From Arthrobacter alpinus (GTDB taxonomy: Bacteria; Actinomycetota; Actinomycetes; Actinomycetales; Micrococcaceae), in NCBI RefSeq assembly GCF_900105965.1, contig NZ_FNTV01000001.1:2604001-2668000 (forward strand): a stretch of 64,000 nucleotides of DNA, written 5' to 3'. Positions 44,316 to 53,574 of the stretch are shown here, piece by piece (the stretch's first letter is position 1; every line of letters starts with the position of its first letter). Under the pieces are notes generated by a model that had not been told where the DNA came from, did not search any database, and saw only the letters and a list, made by a program, of their open reading frames with translations. The translations under genes and the position numbers were made by a program.

Positions 44316-45104
44316 GTGGCCATCCCCTGCGCACCGGCACGTGTAGTTCACGTGACCCGCCTGTCCCCGCACATGATCCGCATCACGCTCGAAGCCGTGG
44401 GCGATTGGCGCTGGCATGTCAACGGCATTGGCGACGAACGCGTCGACATCGCCATCCCCCGCCCCGGCGAGAGCCGCGCCGAACTTGAGACGTTCAACCT
44501 GCCGGAGTATGGCCCCGGCTGGACGGGCGAGGAGCCTCCGTGGCGGCACTACACCATCCGTTCCGTGCACAGCGACGGCCGGCGTTTCGACATCGACTTC
44601 GCCATCCACGGCCACGGAATTGCCTCTGGCTGGGCCGAGCGGGCTGAGCCGGGCCATGTCATTGGAATTTTCAACGAGGGCGAGAGCCGCTCCTACTACG
44701 AGCCGCCGGCCGACGCCGAGGTACAGATCCTCGTCGCCGACCTAACGGGACTTCCGGGACTCGGGCGGATCGTTGAGGGGCTGCCCAGCGGGGTACGCGC
44801 CGTCGTGCTTGCCGAGGTCCCTGAAAAGGCGGACATCCTGCCGTTCGCCACGGCCGCGGAGGTGGAGTACCGCTGGCTGGTGGGCACCGGAAACGGGCTC
44901 GGCGACAGCGCACTGCCCGGCGCGGTCGCCGAGCTGGCGGAGCCCGATGCACCCTGGTACGCCTGGGTTGCGTGTGAGGCCTCCGCCAGCCGTGCCATCC
45001 GCCGCGAGCTGCGCCAACGGCTCGGCTCACCCCGCAACCGGCACCACGCGATCGGCTACTGGGCCAAGGACAAGGCCGGCGACCGCCCGGCCGACATGGA
45101 CTGA
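44316..45104 (+). CDS. Siderophore-interacting protein (FAD-dependent ferric-siderophore reductase)
   Basis: 262 residues from a GTG. FAD-binding motif RHYTIRSV at 77-84, then IDFAIHGHGIASGWAE for the flavin phosphate, and the C-terminal NAD(P)H domain ending HHAIGYWAKDKAGD, the SIP-family tail. Such proteins reduce Fe(III) in an imported siderophore to release Fe(II) in the cytoplasm. An iron box lies upstream and two ABC half-transporters follow on the same strand. Confidence 0.92.
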   Translation: MAIPCAPARVVHVTRLSPHMIRITLEAVGDWRWHVNGIGDERVDIAIPRPGESRAELETFNLPEYGPGWTGEEPPWRHYTIRSVHSDGRRFDIDFAIHGHGIASGWAERAEPGHVIGIFNEGESRSYYEPPADAEVQILVADLTGLPGLGRIVEGLPSGVRAVVLAEVPEKADILPFATAAEVEYRWLVGTGNGLGDSALPGAVAELAEPDAPWYAWVACEASASRAIRRELRQRLGSPRNRHHAIGYWAKDKAGDRPADMD

Positions 45105-45149
45105 GCCCGGCCGGGTGGCCATGCGGCGGCAAGCTGCGCCCTTGTCCTG

Positions 45150-45164
45150 AACCCGATACGGGTT
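45150..45164. other. Short perfect dyad before the ABC exporter-type pair
   Basis: AACCCG-ATA-CGGGTT, 6-base arms, in the 111-base gap between the SIP gene and the first ABC gene. Could be an operator or a weak hairpin. Confidence 0.4.
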
Positions 45165-45215
45165 GTCCGCTGCAGCCCTTGTTGCCGGATCAGGTTCATT
45201 CCTAGGGTTGAAGGC

Positions 45216-46952
45216 ATGGTTTCAACTATCACCGCTCCCCCGGCACCCAGGAGCAAGGCCGGCGGCTCGGCCCCGGGCGCACGCGCCCTGCCAACCACCC
45301 CCGGCCAGGCGCTGGCCCACGGCTCGTTCCGCGAGGGCCGCGGCAGGCGCCTGGCCGTGGCCGCCGCCTGCCGCATGCTCCACCAGGTCACCGAGGCATT
45401 GGTCCCGGTGGCGATTGGCGTGACGGTGGACCGGGCCATTGCCCCAGGAAATCCTGGTGCCCTAGTCTGGTGCCTGGCCGGAACTGCGCTGCTGTTCGTG
45501 GTCCTCACCTCCAGCTGGCGGATTGGCACCCGCCTGAACACCAGTGTTTTCAGCCACGGTGAACATTCGCTGCGTCAGCTGTTGGCCGGCAAGGTCCTGG
45601 ATCCGCTGCATAGCGGCACGGGCCGCGGGCCGGGCCGGCTGCTGAGTCTTTCAACGTCTGACACCCGCCACACGGCGGGCCTGGCCTGGGTGGTCACCGA
45701 ACAGCTCAGTGCGTTCGCCGCGCTAATCACGGCCGCCGTAGCGCTTGTGCTGGTCTCCTGGCAGCTCGGCGCCACGGTGCTGGTGGCAACGGCGGCCTTC
45801 ATGCTGCTCATGCACCTGGTCACCACCCCGCTGGAGCGCCGGGCCGTGGCGCAGCAGGCGGCGGCTGCAGAATCCGCCCACGTGGCCTCCGATTTGGTCA
45901 CCGGGTTGCGCGTATTGAAGGGGATCGGGGCCGTGGATGGTGCCGCAGCGCGCTATCGCGAGGCCAGCCGCTCCTCCCTGGACGCCGCGATGTCCATGGC
46001 ACGCGCCAAGGCCCTGTTCACAGGAGTCTCGTTGGGCCTCTCGGGTGCTTTCCTGGCCGCCATCGCCTGGCTCGCCTCCACCATGGCCGCCAACGGCAGC
46101 ATCACAGTTGGCCAGCTGGTGACGGTGGTGGGCCTGGCACAGTTCATCAAGGACCCCATGACAACACTGGCGTTTCTCAGTGCAGAGATCCGGGAAAAGC
46201 GTGCGGTTGCCGGACGCCTTTCCGGCCTTCTGGCCGAGGAAAACGATCTTGACCAGCGGGCATCCGGCACGGATGTGCTGCCCGATGGATTGCCCGACGA
46301 CGGCAGCGCGGTTGAGGGTGCGCGCGGCCTCCGCGTCGCTTCAGTTTCCGGGAGCCACTTCGTGGTGGATGTGGACGCGGGAAGCATCACTGGCATCCTC
46401 GCAACCCCTGCTACTGCCCGCCAGCTCATTGAACTGCTCACGTACCGGCGCCCGCTGGCCCGGGGCGAGCTGTCCCTCCACGGGCACGATGCAATTGACT
46501 TGGGCCCGGAAGAAGTGGCGCGGCACGTCTTCGTGTCAGACCACGACGGTGCCGTCTTCTCCGCCAGCGTTCGGGAGAACCTGGCCACGGACTCGGTCGA
46601 GGCGGCACTGCTGGCCGCCTCCGGGCTGGATGAGGTGCTCCGGCATCTGCCCGACGGGCTCGATTCGAGGATCGGGGAACACGGACGAACATTGTCCGGC
46701 GGCCAGCGCCAGCGCCTGCTGCTGGGCCGAGCACTGCATCAGCCGCAGCCCCTGTTGGTGCTGCATGAGCCCACCTCTGCCGTGGACTCGGTCACCGAAA
46801 TGCGTATTGCCGAGTCGCTGGACGGGTTGCGCGGGCGCGCGCTTGTCCTGATCACTGACAGCCCGGCCCTGCTGGCTATTTGTGACTCCGTGGTTGACCT
46901 TGGCGCGGAACCGACCGCCTTGAACATGGTGGGTGCAGCGGATGCCCAGTAA
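45216..46952 (+). CDS. ABC half-transporter with degenerate nucleotide-binding domain (no Walker A)
   Basis: 578 residues: six-helix membrane domain (about 45-320) then an NBD. At the Walker A place it reads GSITGILATPATARQLIELL, with no GKS/T; the Q-loop Gln is lost (VFVSDHDGAVFS), Walker B is LLVLHEPTSAVD (His for Asp), and the H-loop His is missing (LITDSPALL). The signature LSGGQRQRLLLGRAL is intact. It overlaps the next ABC gene by 11 bases, and the two must pair: this one provides the signature for the partner's ATP. Export-type fold; with a SIP gene beside it, an IrtA-like role in iron-siderophore handling is possible. Confidence 0.9.
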   Translation: MVSTITAPPAPRSKAGGSAPGARALPTTPGQALAHGSFREGRGRRLAVAAACRMLHQVTEALVPVAIGVTVDRAIAPGNPGALVWCLAGTALLFVVLTSSWRIGTRLNTSVFSHGEHSLRQLLAGKVLDPLHSGTGRGPGRLLSLSTSDTRHTAGLAWVVTEQLSAFAALITAAVALVLVSWQLGATVLVATAAFMLLMHLVTTPLERRAVAQQAAAAESAHVASDLVTGLRVLKGIGAVDGAAARYREASRSSLDAAMSMARAKALFTGVSLGLSGAFLAAIAWLASTMAANGSITVGQLVTVVGLAQFIKDPMTTLAFLSAEIREKRAVAGRLSGLLAEENDLDQRASGTDVLPDGLPDDGSAVEGARGLRVASVSGSHFVVDVDAGSITGILATPATARQLIELLTYRRPLARGELSLHGHDAIDLGPEEVARHVFVSDHDGAVFSASVRENLATDSVEAALLAASGLDEVLRHLPDGLDSRIGEHGRTLSGGQRQRLLLGRALHQPQPLLVLHEPTSAVDSVTEMRIAESLDGLRGRALVLITDSPALLAICDSVVDLGAEPTALNMVGAADAQ

Positions 46953-48768
46953 GCAGGAAACGCGAGCCGAGCCGCTCAAGGCGACGGCCGCCGCAGGACT
47001 TCCCATTGCCGGGACCCGGGCCACGTGGAAACACGCCCTGCGGGTATTCTCCCGCCGCAAGGGGCTCCTGGCTCTCATGGTGGCGACGCTGCTGGCAGGA
47101 TCTGCCACCGGCCTCCTGGTGCCGGCGGTCCTTGGCTGGATGGTGGACATTGCCGGCCGCGGCGAACTTGCCGGGGCGTTGCTGCCGGCGGCCGGGGTGC
47201 TGTTGGCCGCGGCCCTTGCCTCTGCAGCGCTGAACAGCTGGGGCTCCATCGCCATGGCCAAGCTGGGCCAGCATGGCCTGGCGGAGCTGCGTGAGGAGGT
47301 GTTTGCCACTGCGCTGGCCCAGCCCTCGGAAGATCTTGAGCGCGCTGGTTCCGGGGATCTCATCTCGCGTGTTTCACACGACGTGGAAGCGGTCAATGAG
47401 GCCATCGGCTCCATTCTTCCCTCGTTCATCTCGGCGCTTTTCACCATCTCGCTGACCATTGTGGGGCTCGGTGCCATCGATCCGCGGTTTGCCATCGCGG
47501 CCCTATTGGGTACGCCCATCCACATCTTCGCCCTGCGCAGCTTCCTGCGCGCCTCGGGTCCGCTATATCGCAGCGTGCGCGTGGCCGAATCCCAGCGCGG
47601 GCAGCACCTGCTCGAGGCGACCTCCGGTGTGCACACCGTGCGGGCGCTGGGCCACGGGAGCCGGCACCTGGCCCGGATCGCACGCTCCTCACTGGAAGCC
47701 ATTGGCCTGGTCATGCAGACGGTGGTGATCCGGACACGGTTCCAGGGTCGCCTGAACGTGGCGGAGCTGATCGGGCTCTGCTCCATCCTGGCTGTGGGCT
47801 ACTGGTTGGTGGGCAACGGCTCGGTCAGCGTGGGTGCCGCCACGGCTGCGGCGCTGTTCTTCCACCGCTTATTCGGCCCCATCGGCGTGATCCTCATGAA
47901 CGTTGACGATCTGCAGCTGGCCGGGGCTGGGCTCTCCCGGCTTGTGGGCGTGCTGCAGGGGGCCGTCGGCTCTGCTGCTGACCTCCCGAAGAACGACGGC
48001 GGCGCCCTCACCCGCCGCGGTTCCGCACCGGGTGGGATTGTTTTGATGGGCATTGACGCCGGATATCTCCCCGGGCAGAACATCCTGTCGGGACTCGATT
48101 TGCACGTCCGCGAGGGCGAACACATTGCCTTGGTGGGCGCCAGCGGTGCCGGAAAGACAACGCTGGCGAGGGTCATTGCCGGTAGCCTGGATCCAACGGC
48201 CGGCTCCCTTTCATGGAACGGGGCATCCTACGGCGCCGCCGAAGAATCCCCTGGTCTGGGCCGCAGCGCCGTGCTGATCAGCCAGGACATCCACGTCTTT
48301 TCCGGCACTGTTGCAGATAATTTGCGGCTGGCGGCACCCAACGCCAGCGATGCGGAGCTGCTCAAGGAACTTGCCGCCGCCGGCGCCGACTGGGTGGCCG
48401 CGCTGCCGCAGGGTCTTTCGACTGTTGTGGGAGGGGGCGGGTTTGCGCTGACCGGGGACCGCGCCCAGCACTTGGCGCTGGTGCGTGCACTGCTCAGTGA
48501 CGCTCCAGTGCTGGTCCTTGACGAGGCCACCGCGGAAGACGGCTCCAGGTCCTCGCAGCTGCTGGAGCAGGCCGCACTGCGTGCCGTGCGCGGGCGCACC
48601 GCCATCAGCGTGGCGCACCGGCTCAGCCAGGCGGCGCAGGCAGACCGAATCCTGGTCATGGACGAGGGCCGCATCATCGATGCGGGCACCCATGCGGAAC
48701 TGCTGTCGCGAGACGGGCTCTATGCCAGGCTGTGGCGTGCCTGGACCGGAAACCGCGCGGGGGGATAG
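46942..48768 (+). CDS. ABC half-transporter with intact Walker motifs and degenerate signature
   Basis: 608 residues: membrane domain about 25-330, then NBD with Walker A LVGASGAGKTTLAR, Q-loop VLISQDIHVFS, Walker B LVLDEATAEDGS and H-loop ISVAHRLSQ all present. The signature is FALTGDRAQHLALVRALL in place of LSGGQ, and the D-loop is EDG. With the partner's LSGGQ it forms one working ATP site; the other site lacks every key residue. Start at 46942 overlaps the upstream gene. Together with the SIP gene the set resembles a split IrtA plus IrtB. Confidence 0.9.
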   Translation: MPSKQETRAEPLKATAAAGLPIAGTRATWKHALRVFSRRKGLLALMVATLLAGSATGLLVPAVLGWMVDIAGRGELAGALLPAAGVLLAAALASAALNSWGSIAMAKLGQHGLAELREEVFATALAQPSEDLERAGSGDLISRVSHDVEAVNEAIGSILPSFISALFTISLTIVGLGAIDPRFAIAALLGTPIHIFALRSFLRASGPLYRSVRVAESQRGQHLLEATSGVHTVRALGHGSRHLARIARSSLEAIGLVMQTVVIRTRFQGRLNVAELIGLCSILAVGYWLVGNGSVSVGAATAAALFFHRLFGPIGVILMNVDDLQLAGAGLSRLVGVLQGAVGSAADLPKNDGGALTRRGSAPGGIVLMGIDAGYLPGQNILSGLDLHVREGEHIALVGASGAGKTTLARVIAGSLDPTAGSLSWNGASYGAAEESPGLGRSAVLISQDIHVFSGTVADNLRLAAPNASDAELLKELAAAGADWVAALPQGLSTVVGGGGFALTGDRAQHLALVRALLSDAPVLVLDEATAEDGSRSSQLLEQAALRAVRGRTAISVAHRLSQAAQADRILVMDEGRIIDAGTHAELLSRDGLYARLWRAWTGNRAGG

Positions 48769-49078
48769 CCGCCGGCCAGGTCAGGCACTGCTTGCCAAGG
48801 GTGCTGGAAAATTCGTTCAAGCTCTCCGAAACCTCCTCCACTGTGTGGGCCCGGACGACTGAGATGTGTCAAGGATCCGGGCCCCGGATGCCGGCTGGAC
48901 TGCGCACCTTGCCACCGACGGTGATCTTGTTCAAGGCTCAAGCGTGCGGCCGTTTACGAAACGCAATGCGTTCCCAGCCCCAGCACCTACTGTTAACCGA
49001 GCACCCTACGAAATCGTTTGCGTAACTCTGCGAAGACGCGTTGGGCAAGCAGCCATCAACTTTATGGAAAGGGATCCA
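48769..49078. promoter_or_regulatory. Region before the alpha-glucoside LacI gene
   Basis: 310 bases. A perfect dyad AACGCA-A-TGCGTT lies at 48960-48972, about 107 bases before the LacI start, and ACGAAATCGT at 49008-49017 is a second short CG-containing dyad; both are plausible LacI-type operators. No gene, RNA or terminator with a T-run was seen in the rest. Confidence 0.5.
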
Positions 49079-50086
49079 GTGGCCACCATCCGCGATGTCG
49101 CCGAGCTGGCAGGCGTGTCTCCGGCGACAGTTTCTCGCGTGGTCAATGGACTCGTGGGCTACTCCGATGAAACACGGCTCCGTGTCGAAGCAGCGGTCAA
49201 AAGCCTGAGTTACGAAACCGATTACTTCGCCCGGGGGTTGAAGACCCGGCAGACTTCAGTCATCGGGCTGCTGGCCCCCATGGTTTCGGATGCCCTGACG
49301 TCCCAAGTCATGCAGGGGGTGGAAGTTGAAGCCCAGGAACGCGGCTACGCGGTGATGATGGGCCGCACGGGCGCCAAATCGGCCTACATCGCCAGCTACC
49401 TGCGGACCTTGCGAACCTACCGGGCCGCCGGCGTCATTCTGATCTCCGCGGTGATCACGCCGGAGACCAGGCAATTGCTGGGGCCAACTGTGCCCATCAT
49501 CTCCGTCGCCATCAGCGACAAGTCCGGCTCACCCAGTGTTGCCATCGACGACGAGCAGGCAGCCTATGACGCAACCCGTCATCTACTCCGGCTCGGCCAC
49601 CGCAGGATCGGCCTGCTGGCCGGAAATGCGGCCTCCATCTACGTTGCCCAGCCACGCAAACGCGGCTATGAGCGCGCCATGGCGGAAGCCGGCTGCACGC
49701 CTGTCACAGCAACCGGCACCTTCTTCTACGAGAGCGGCGCCGCCTGCGTCGATGAACTCCTGAGGCAGGAACCGGGGCTCACGGCATTCTTCGCGATGAG
49801 CGACGAAATGGGTGCCGCCGCCATCAACGAACTGCAGCGGCGCGGCTTCCGGGTGCCCGAGGACGTCTCGGTGCTGGGCTTCGACAACACCTCAACCTCG
49901 CTCCATGTAAACCCCCAGCTGAGCACCATGGCCCAACCGCTGGAGGAAATGGGGCGGACGGCAGTGAAAAAACTGCTCCGCGCCCGTGACCTGGGCCCAA
50001 AGATCATGGCGCACCGGCTGATTGAGCGCGGATCAACCGCACCGATTGGTTCCGCTGGGCCAACACCCCCGGCACCAACCAGCTAA
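49079..50086 (+). CDS. LacI-family regulator of the alpha-glucoside operon
   Basis: 335 residues from a GTG with AAAGGGA upstream, so the protein starts on the HTH, VATIRDVAELAGVSPATVSR, as is usual. Effector domain: VIGLLAPMVSDALTSQVMQG, and VSVLGFDNTSTSLHVNPQLS near the end. It probably represses the binding protein-permease-glucosidase genes downstream and itself via the dyad at 48960. The frame is open 71 codons further 5' but those residues are not LacI-like. Confidence 0.9.
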   Translation: MATIRDVAELAGVSPATVSRVVNGLVGYSDETRLRVEAAVKSLSYETDYFARGLKTRQTSVIGLLAPMVSDALTSQVMQGVEVEAQERGYAVMMGRTGAKSAYIASYLRTLRTYRAAGVILISAVITPETRQLLGPTVPIISVAISDKSGSPSVAIDDEQAAYDATRHLLRLGHRRIGLLAGNAASIYVAQPRKRGYERAMAEAGCTPVTATGTFFYESGAACVDELLRQEPGLTAFFAMSDEMGAAAINELQRRGFRVPEDVSVLGFDNTSTSLHVNPQLSTMAQPLEEMGRTAVKKLLRARDLGPKIMAHRLIERGSTAPIGSAGPTPPAPTS

Positions 50087-50185
50087 ACACCAGCTAGCCA
50101 CTCCACTCAACCGACTCCGACGTCGGGCGATTCCCCATGCCACAAAACAGTCACCACAAACCACCCAAACAACAAGGAGCATCAC

Positions 50186-51505
50186 ATGAGGCAGCGCCGC
50201 CACACCTGGCAAACTCTTCTGACCACCGCCGCAGCACTGACGGTCACGGCCGTGGCCCTCACCGGCTGCACCGGCTCCACGCCGGAAGCCAAAGAAAAAG
50301 CGGCGGTCAGCGCCGATTCCTTCACGGGCAAGGGCCCCATCAACTACGTGTCCAACCGCGACGCCTCGGGCGCCGCAAACAAGGTCATAGCGGAATGGAA
50401 CGCCGCCCACCCAGAGGAGAAGGTCACGTTCATTGAACTGCCCGACTCCGCGGACCAGCAGCGCCAGCAACTCGTGCAGAACGCCCAAATCAAGTCGGAC
50501 ACGTTTGGCGTGCTGAATCTCGACGTCGTCTGGACCTCCGAGTTTGCCGCCAACAAGTGGATCCTGCCGCTACCGGCAGATGCCATCCCAACGGGGAAGA
50601 TGATTCCGGCAACTGTCAACGCCGCAACGTACCGGGACACCCTGGTCGGCGCTCCGTACTACACCGACGGTGCCCTCCTCTATTTCCGCTCCGATCTGCT
50701 CAAGGCGGCAGGCATTGCCACTCCCCCGCAGACGTGGGCCGAGATGAAGAGCGCCTGCGCCGCGATTCTTGGCCTCCCCGAAGCCGCCGGCATGTCTTGC
50801 TATGCCGGCCAGTTCGACAAAAATGAGGCCCTCACTGTCAACTTCTCCGAGGCAGTGGCCTCGGCCGGCGGCACAGTGGTCGATGCGCAAGGCAAGCCCA
50901 CCCTCAACACCCCAGAAGCCAAGGCAGGCTTGAACCTGCTGGTGGATGGGTTCAAGGACGGCATGTTCCCCTCCGACGCCATCACTTTCCTGGAAGAACA
51001 GGGACGCCGCGCATTCCAGGACGGTGAAGTTGTCTTTATGCGCAACTGGCCATTCCTCCACGCCTCCCTAAGCGCTACCGACGGATCCAGCAAGGTCGCC
51101 GGCAAGTTCGGCATCACCTCGATCCCCGGCGTCGACGGCCCAGGCGTTTCCACTCTCGGAGGTCGCAACCTCGCAATCTCGCCGTTCACCCCCAACAAGG
51201 CCACGGCACTGGAGTTCATCAAGTTCTTCACCAGCGAAGAGCAGTCCACCAAGCGCCTCGAGCTCAGTTCCCGCGCACCTGTATACGCCGACCTCTTCGC
51301 GGACCCCGCAGTTGTCGCAAAACGCCCCTTCTTTCCCACGCTTCTGACGTCACTGGAGAATGCCCAGCCGCGGCCCAAGGTGGTTCAGTACGGCGCAACC
51401 ACCAAGGCGATTCAGGAGGAGGTCTACGCGGCCATCACCGGCGCGAAGGACACGGATACGGCCTTGACTGACTTACAGACCAAGCTCACCGAGCTGTCCA
51501 AGTAA
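50186..51505 (+). CDS. Sugar-binding lipoprotein of the alpha-glucoside ABC importer
   Basis: 439 residues. Lipobox LTGC, Cys28; family 1 sugar-binding fold with INYVSNRDASGAANKVIAEW and GRRAFQDGEVVFMRNWPFLH, typical of trehalose/maltose/sucrose-type binding proteins (ThuE, AglE). ATG with AAGGAG upstream. 99 bases after the LacI gene. The cargo is inferred from the GH13 enzyme at the operon end. Confidence 0.92.
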   Translation: MRQRRHTWQTLLTTAAALTVTAVALTGCTGSTPEAKEKAAVSADSFTGKGPINYVSNRDASGAANKVIAEWNAAHPEEKVTFIELPDSADQQRQQLVQNAQIKSDTFGVLNLDVVWTSEFAANKWILPLPADAIPTGKMIPATVNAATYRDTLVGAPYYTDGALLYFRSDLLKAAGIATPPQTWAEMKSACAAILGLPEAAGMSCYAGQFDKNEALTVNFSEAVASAGGTVVDAQGKPTLNTPEAKAGLNLLVDGFKDGMFPSDAITFLEEQGRRAFQDGEVVFMRNWPFLHASLSATDGSSKVAGKFGITSIPGVDGPGVSTLGGRNLAISPFTPNKATALEFIKFFTSEEQSTKRLELSSRAPVYADLFADPAVVAKRPFFPTLLTSLENAQPRPKVVQYGATTKAIQEEVYAAITGAKDTDTALTDLQTKLTELSK

Positions 51506-51540
51506 TTTAGGCGGCCCCGCATTGCAGCAGTTCTGACCAC

Positions 51541-51573
51541 GCGCCTGGCCGGCCCGCCCTGCCGGCCAGGCGC
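51541..51573. terminator. Intra-operon hairpin after the binding-protein gene
   Basis: GCGCCTGGCCGG (51541-51552) pairs perfectly with CCGGCCAGGCGC (51562-51573) over 9 bases. Hairpins in this place commonly make binding protein more abundant than permeases. Confidence 0.75.
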
Positions 51574-51598
51574 ACTGCAACTCCAGATAGGTACCAGC

Positions 51599-52663
51599 AT
51601 GACGATTACCACTGCCCCGCCCACCGGCCCACAGTCGGGCAATCCACCAAGAACTCAGCAGACCAAGCGCACAAAGCGGTCCCCCGGGGAAGGCCGCATG
51701 GCCGCGATGCTGCTCTCCCCCACCATTGTGGTACTTGCCCTGGTGATTATGTATCCGTTGCTCTCCGCCGTGCATCAGTCCCTGTTTCGCGCGGAATCCG
51801 GCCTGGACGCTGACGGTTTCGTCTCGGAAGTTGAGTCGTTCGTTGGCCTGGCCAACTATGCGGACATGTTTATTGGCGAGTCCGGCAAGACCTTCCTGAA
51901 CGCCTTCGCCAACACAACCTTCTTTACAGTCACCACTGTCTTCCTCGAAACCGTTCTGGGGCTCGCCCTGGCGCTCGCCATGAACAGCGCCTTCCGGGGC
52001 AGGGCCTTCCTGCGCGCCAGCATTCTGGTGCCGTGGGCCGTCCCTACAGCTGTTTCGGGCCTGCTGTGGCGTTGGATTTTCCAGTCCGATGGCATTGCCA
52101 ACAATCTGCTGGGCACCGAAATTCTCTGGACAGCCGAAGGCAACGCCTCCAAGCTCGCCGTCATCATCGCAGAAGTCTGGAAGACCGCACCGTTCATTGG
52201 GCTCCTGGTCTTGGCGGGCATGCAGGTCATTCCCGGTGAGGTGTACGAAGCAGCCAAGATCGACGGTGCCGGCTGGTGGCGCCAACTCATTTCCATCACC
52301 CTTCCCATGGTCAAGCCCACCCTGTTGGTCGCCGTGCTGTTCCGCATGCTCGACGCCCTGCGCATGTTTGACCTGCCTTTCATGCTGATTGGCCCCGGCA
52401 AGGACTCCGTGGAAACCCTCTCCATGCTTGCCTGGGATGAATCCAACCAGCTTCGCTACGGCTCCGCAGCCGCATTCTCGGTGATGCTCTTTCTGTACGT
52501 CGCAGTGGTGGCCATTGTGTTCGTGAAAGTGCTGGGCGCCGACATCACAGGAGCCAAAGAGTTGAAACTGCTCACCAAGAAGAACCGCTCCGGGACGTCC
52601 CGGCGCACGTTGAGCCAAACACCGGCGAACCCTGAACTAAAGAAGACTGAGGCCAGCTCATGA
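51599..52663 (+). CDS. Sugar ABC transporter permease (MalF-type)
   Basis: 354 residues. A cytoplasmic leader of about 35 residues, then six membrane segments starting with MLLSPTIVVLALVIMYPLLS. EAA loop EVYEAAKIDGAGWWRQLISI. A cytosolic tail of about 40 residues (KKNRSGTSRRTLSQ) is longer than usual. Overlaps the second permease start by ATGA. Confidence 0.92.
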   Translation: MTITTAPPTGPQSGNPPRTQQTKRTKRSPGEGRMAAMLLSPTIVVLALVIMYPLLSAVHQSLFRAESGLDADGFVSEVESFVGLANYADMFIGESGKTFLNAFANTTFFTVTTVFLETVLGLALALAMNSAFRGRAFLRASILVPWAVPTAVSGLLWRWIFQSDGIANNLLGTEILWTAEGNASKLAVIIAEVWKTAPFIGLLVLAGMQVIPGEVYEAAKIDGAGWWRQLISITLPMVKPTLLVAVLFRMLDALRMFDLPFMLIGPGKDSVETLSMLAWDESNQLRYGSAAAFSVMLFLYVAVVAIVFVKVLGADITGAKELKLLTKKNRSGTSRRTLSQTPANPELKKTEASS

Positions 52664-53574
52664 CCATCTCCGAGATCCGCAGCGCAGCAAAGTCCTCTGG
52701 CGCCATCGATGCCAGCCACCAGGATCCGCCGTCTAACAAGCCAAGGGCCAAACGCACCTGGCGCTCCTACGGCGTCTATGCCGGACTGGCCGTCATCTTC
52801 GTCTACTGCCTGGCACCGTTCTACTGGATGCTGGTCTCGAGCCTGCGACGCACCTCGGACATCTTCGACAACACCCTGCTGCCGGCGCCGTTCTCGCTGG
52901 AAAACTACGGCAAGGTCTTCAGCGGAACCACCATGTTTGGCCAGGCGCTGCTGAACTCCCTGATAGTTGCAGGCACCACCACTGTGTTCGCCTTGATCCT
53001 GGGCGTCTTCGCTGCCTACGCCATCTCCCGGCTCAACTTCCGCTTCAAGTCAGTCATCCTCGGCGTCATCATCGCGACGTCCATGTTCCCCGGAATCTCC
53101 GTTGTGGTTCCACTGCTGCGGCTGTTTACCGATATTGGCTGGATCAACAGCTATCAGGCCATGATCGTGCCAAACCTTTCCTTCGCCATCCCGCTGGCAG
53201 TCTGGAACCTCACCACCTTCATGAAGTCCCTCCCGTTCGATCTCGAGGAGGCCGCCATGATTGATGGTTGCACCAAGTGGCAGGCCTTCCGCCGCGTGCT
53301 GCTGCCCCTTGCCGCCCCGGGCGTCTTCACCACAGCGATCCTGACGTTCATCCATAGCTGGAATGAGTTCATCATTGCGCTGTCAATGATCAACAACCCG
53401 AAATTCCAGACGGCCACCGTGGCGATCTCCAAGTTCACCGGCGCCACGGAATTCCAGGCGCCCTTCGGCGAACAGATGGCAGCCGGCGTCATCGTGACCA
53501 TCCCGCTGGTGATCATGGTGCTGCTCTTCCAGCGCCGCATCGTCGAAGGACTCACCGCAGGAGCAAGCAAGTGA
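52660..53574 (+). CDS. Sugar ABC transporter permease (MalG-type)
   Basis: 304 residues, six membrane segments, first YAGLAVIFVYCLAPFYWMLV, EAA loop DLEEAAMIDGCTKWQAFRRV. Works with the MalF-type partner; no ATPase gene is present, so a shared MsiK-like ATPase elsewhere is implied. Its stop overlaps the glucosidase GTG by 4 bases. Confidence 0.93.
   Translation: MTISEIRSAAKSSGAIDASHQDPPSNKPRAKRTWRSYGVYAGLAVIFVYCLAPFYWMLVSSLRRTSDIFDNTLLPAPFSLENYGKVFSGTTMFGQALLNSLIVAGTTTVFALILGVFAAYAISRLNFRFKSVILGVIIATSMFPGISVVVPLLRLFTDIGWINSYQAMIVPNLSFAIPLAVWNLTTFMKSLPFDLEEAAMIDGCTKWQAFRRVLLPLAAPGVFTTAILTFIHSWNEFIIALSMINNPKFQTATVAISKFTGATEFQAPFGEQMAAGVIVTIPLVIMVLLFQRRIVEGLTAGASK

Noticed and set aside
46536..47786. 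416-codon open frame on the minus strand
   Set aside because: It lies fully opposite the two ABC half-transporter genes, whose motifs are clear; its sequence is Ser/Arg/Ala-rich with no family pattern. A GC-rich shadow frame.
51473..52618. 381-codon open frame on the minus strand
   Set aside because: Antisense to the sugar permease gene with clear membrane segments and EAA loop; no recognisable domain.
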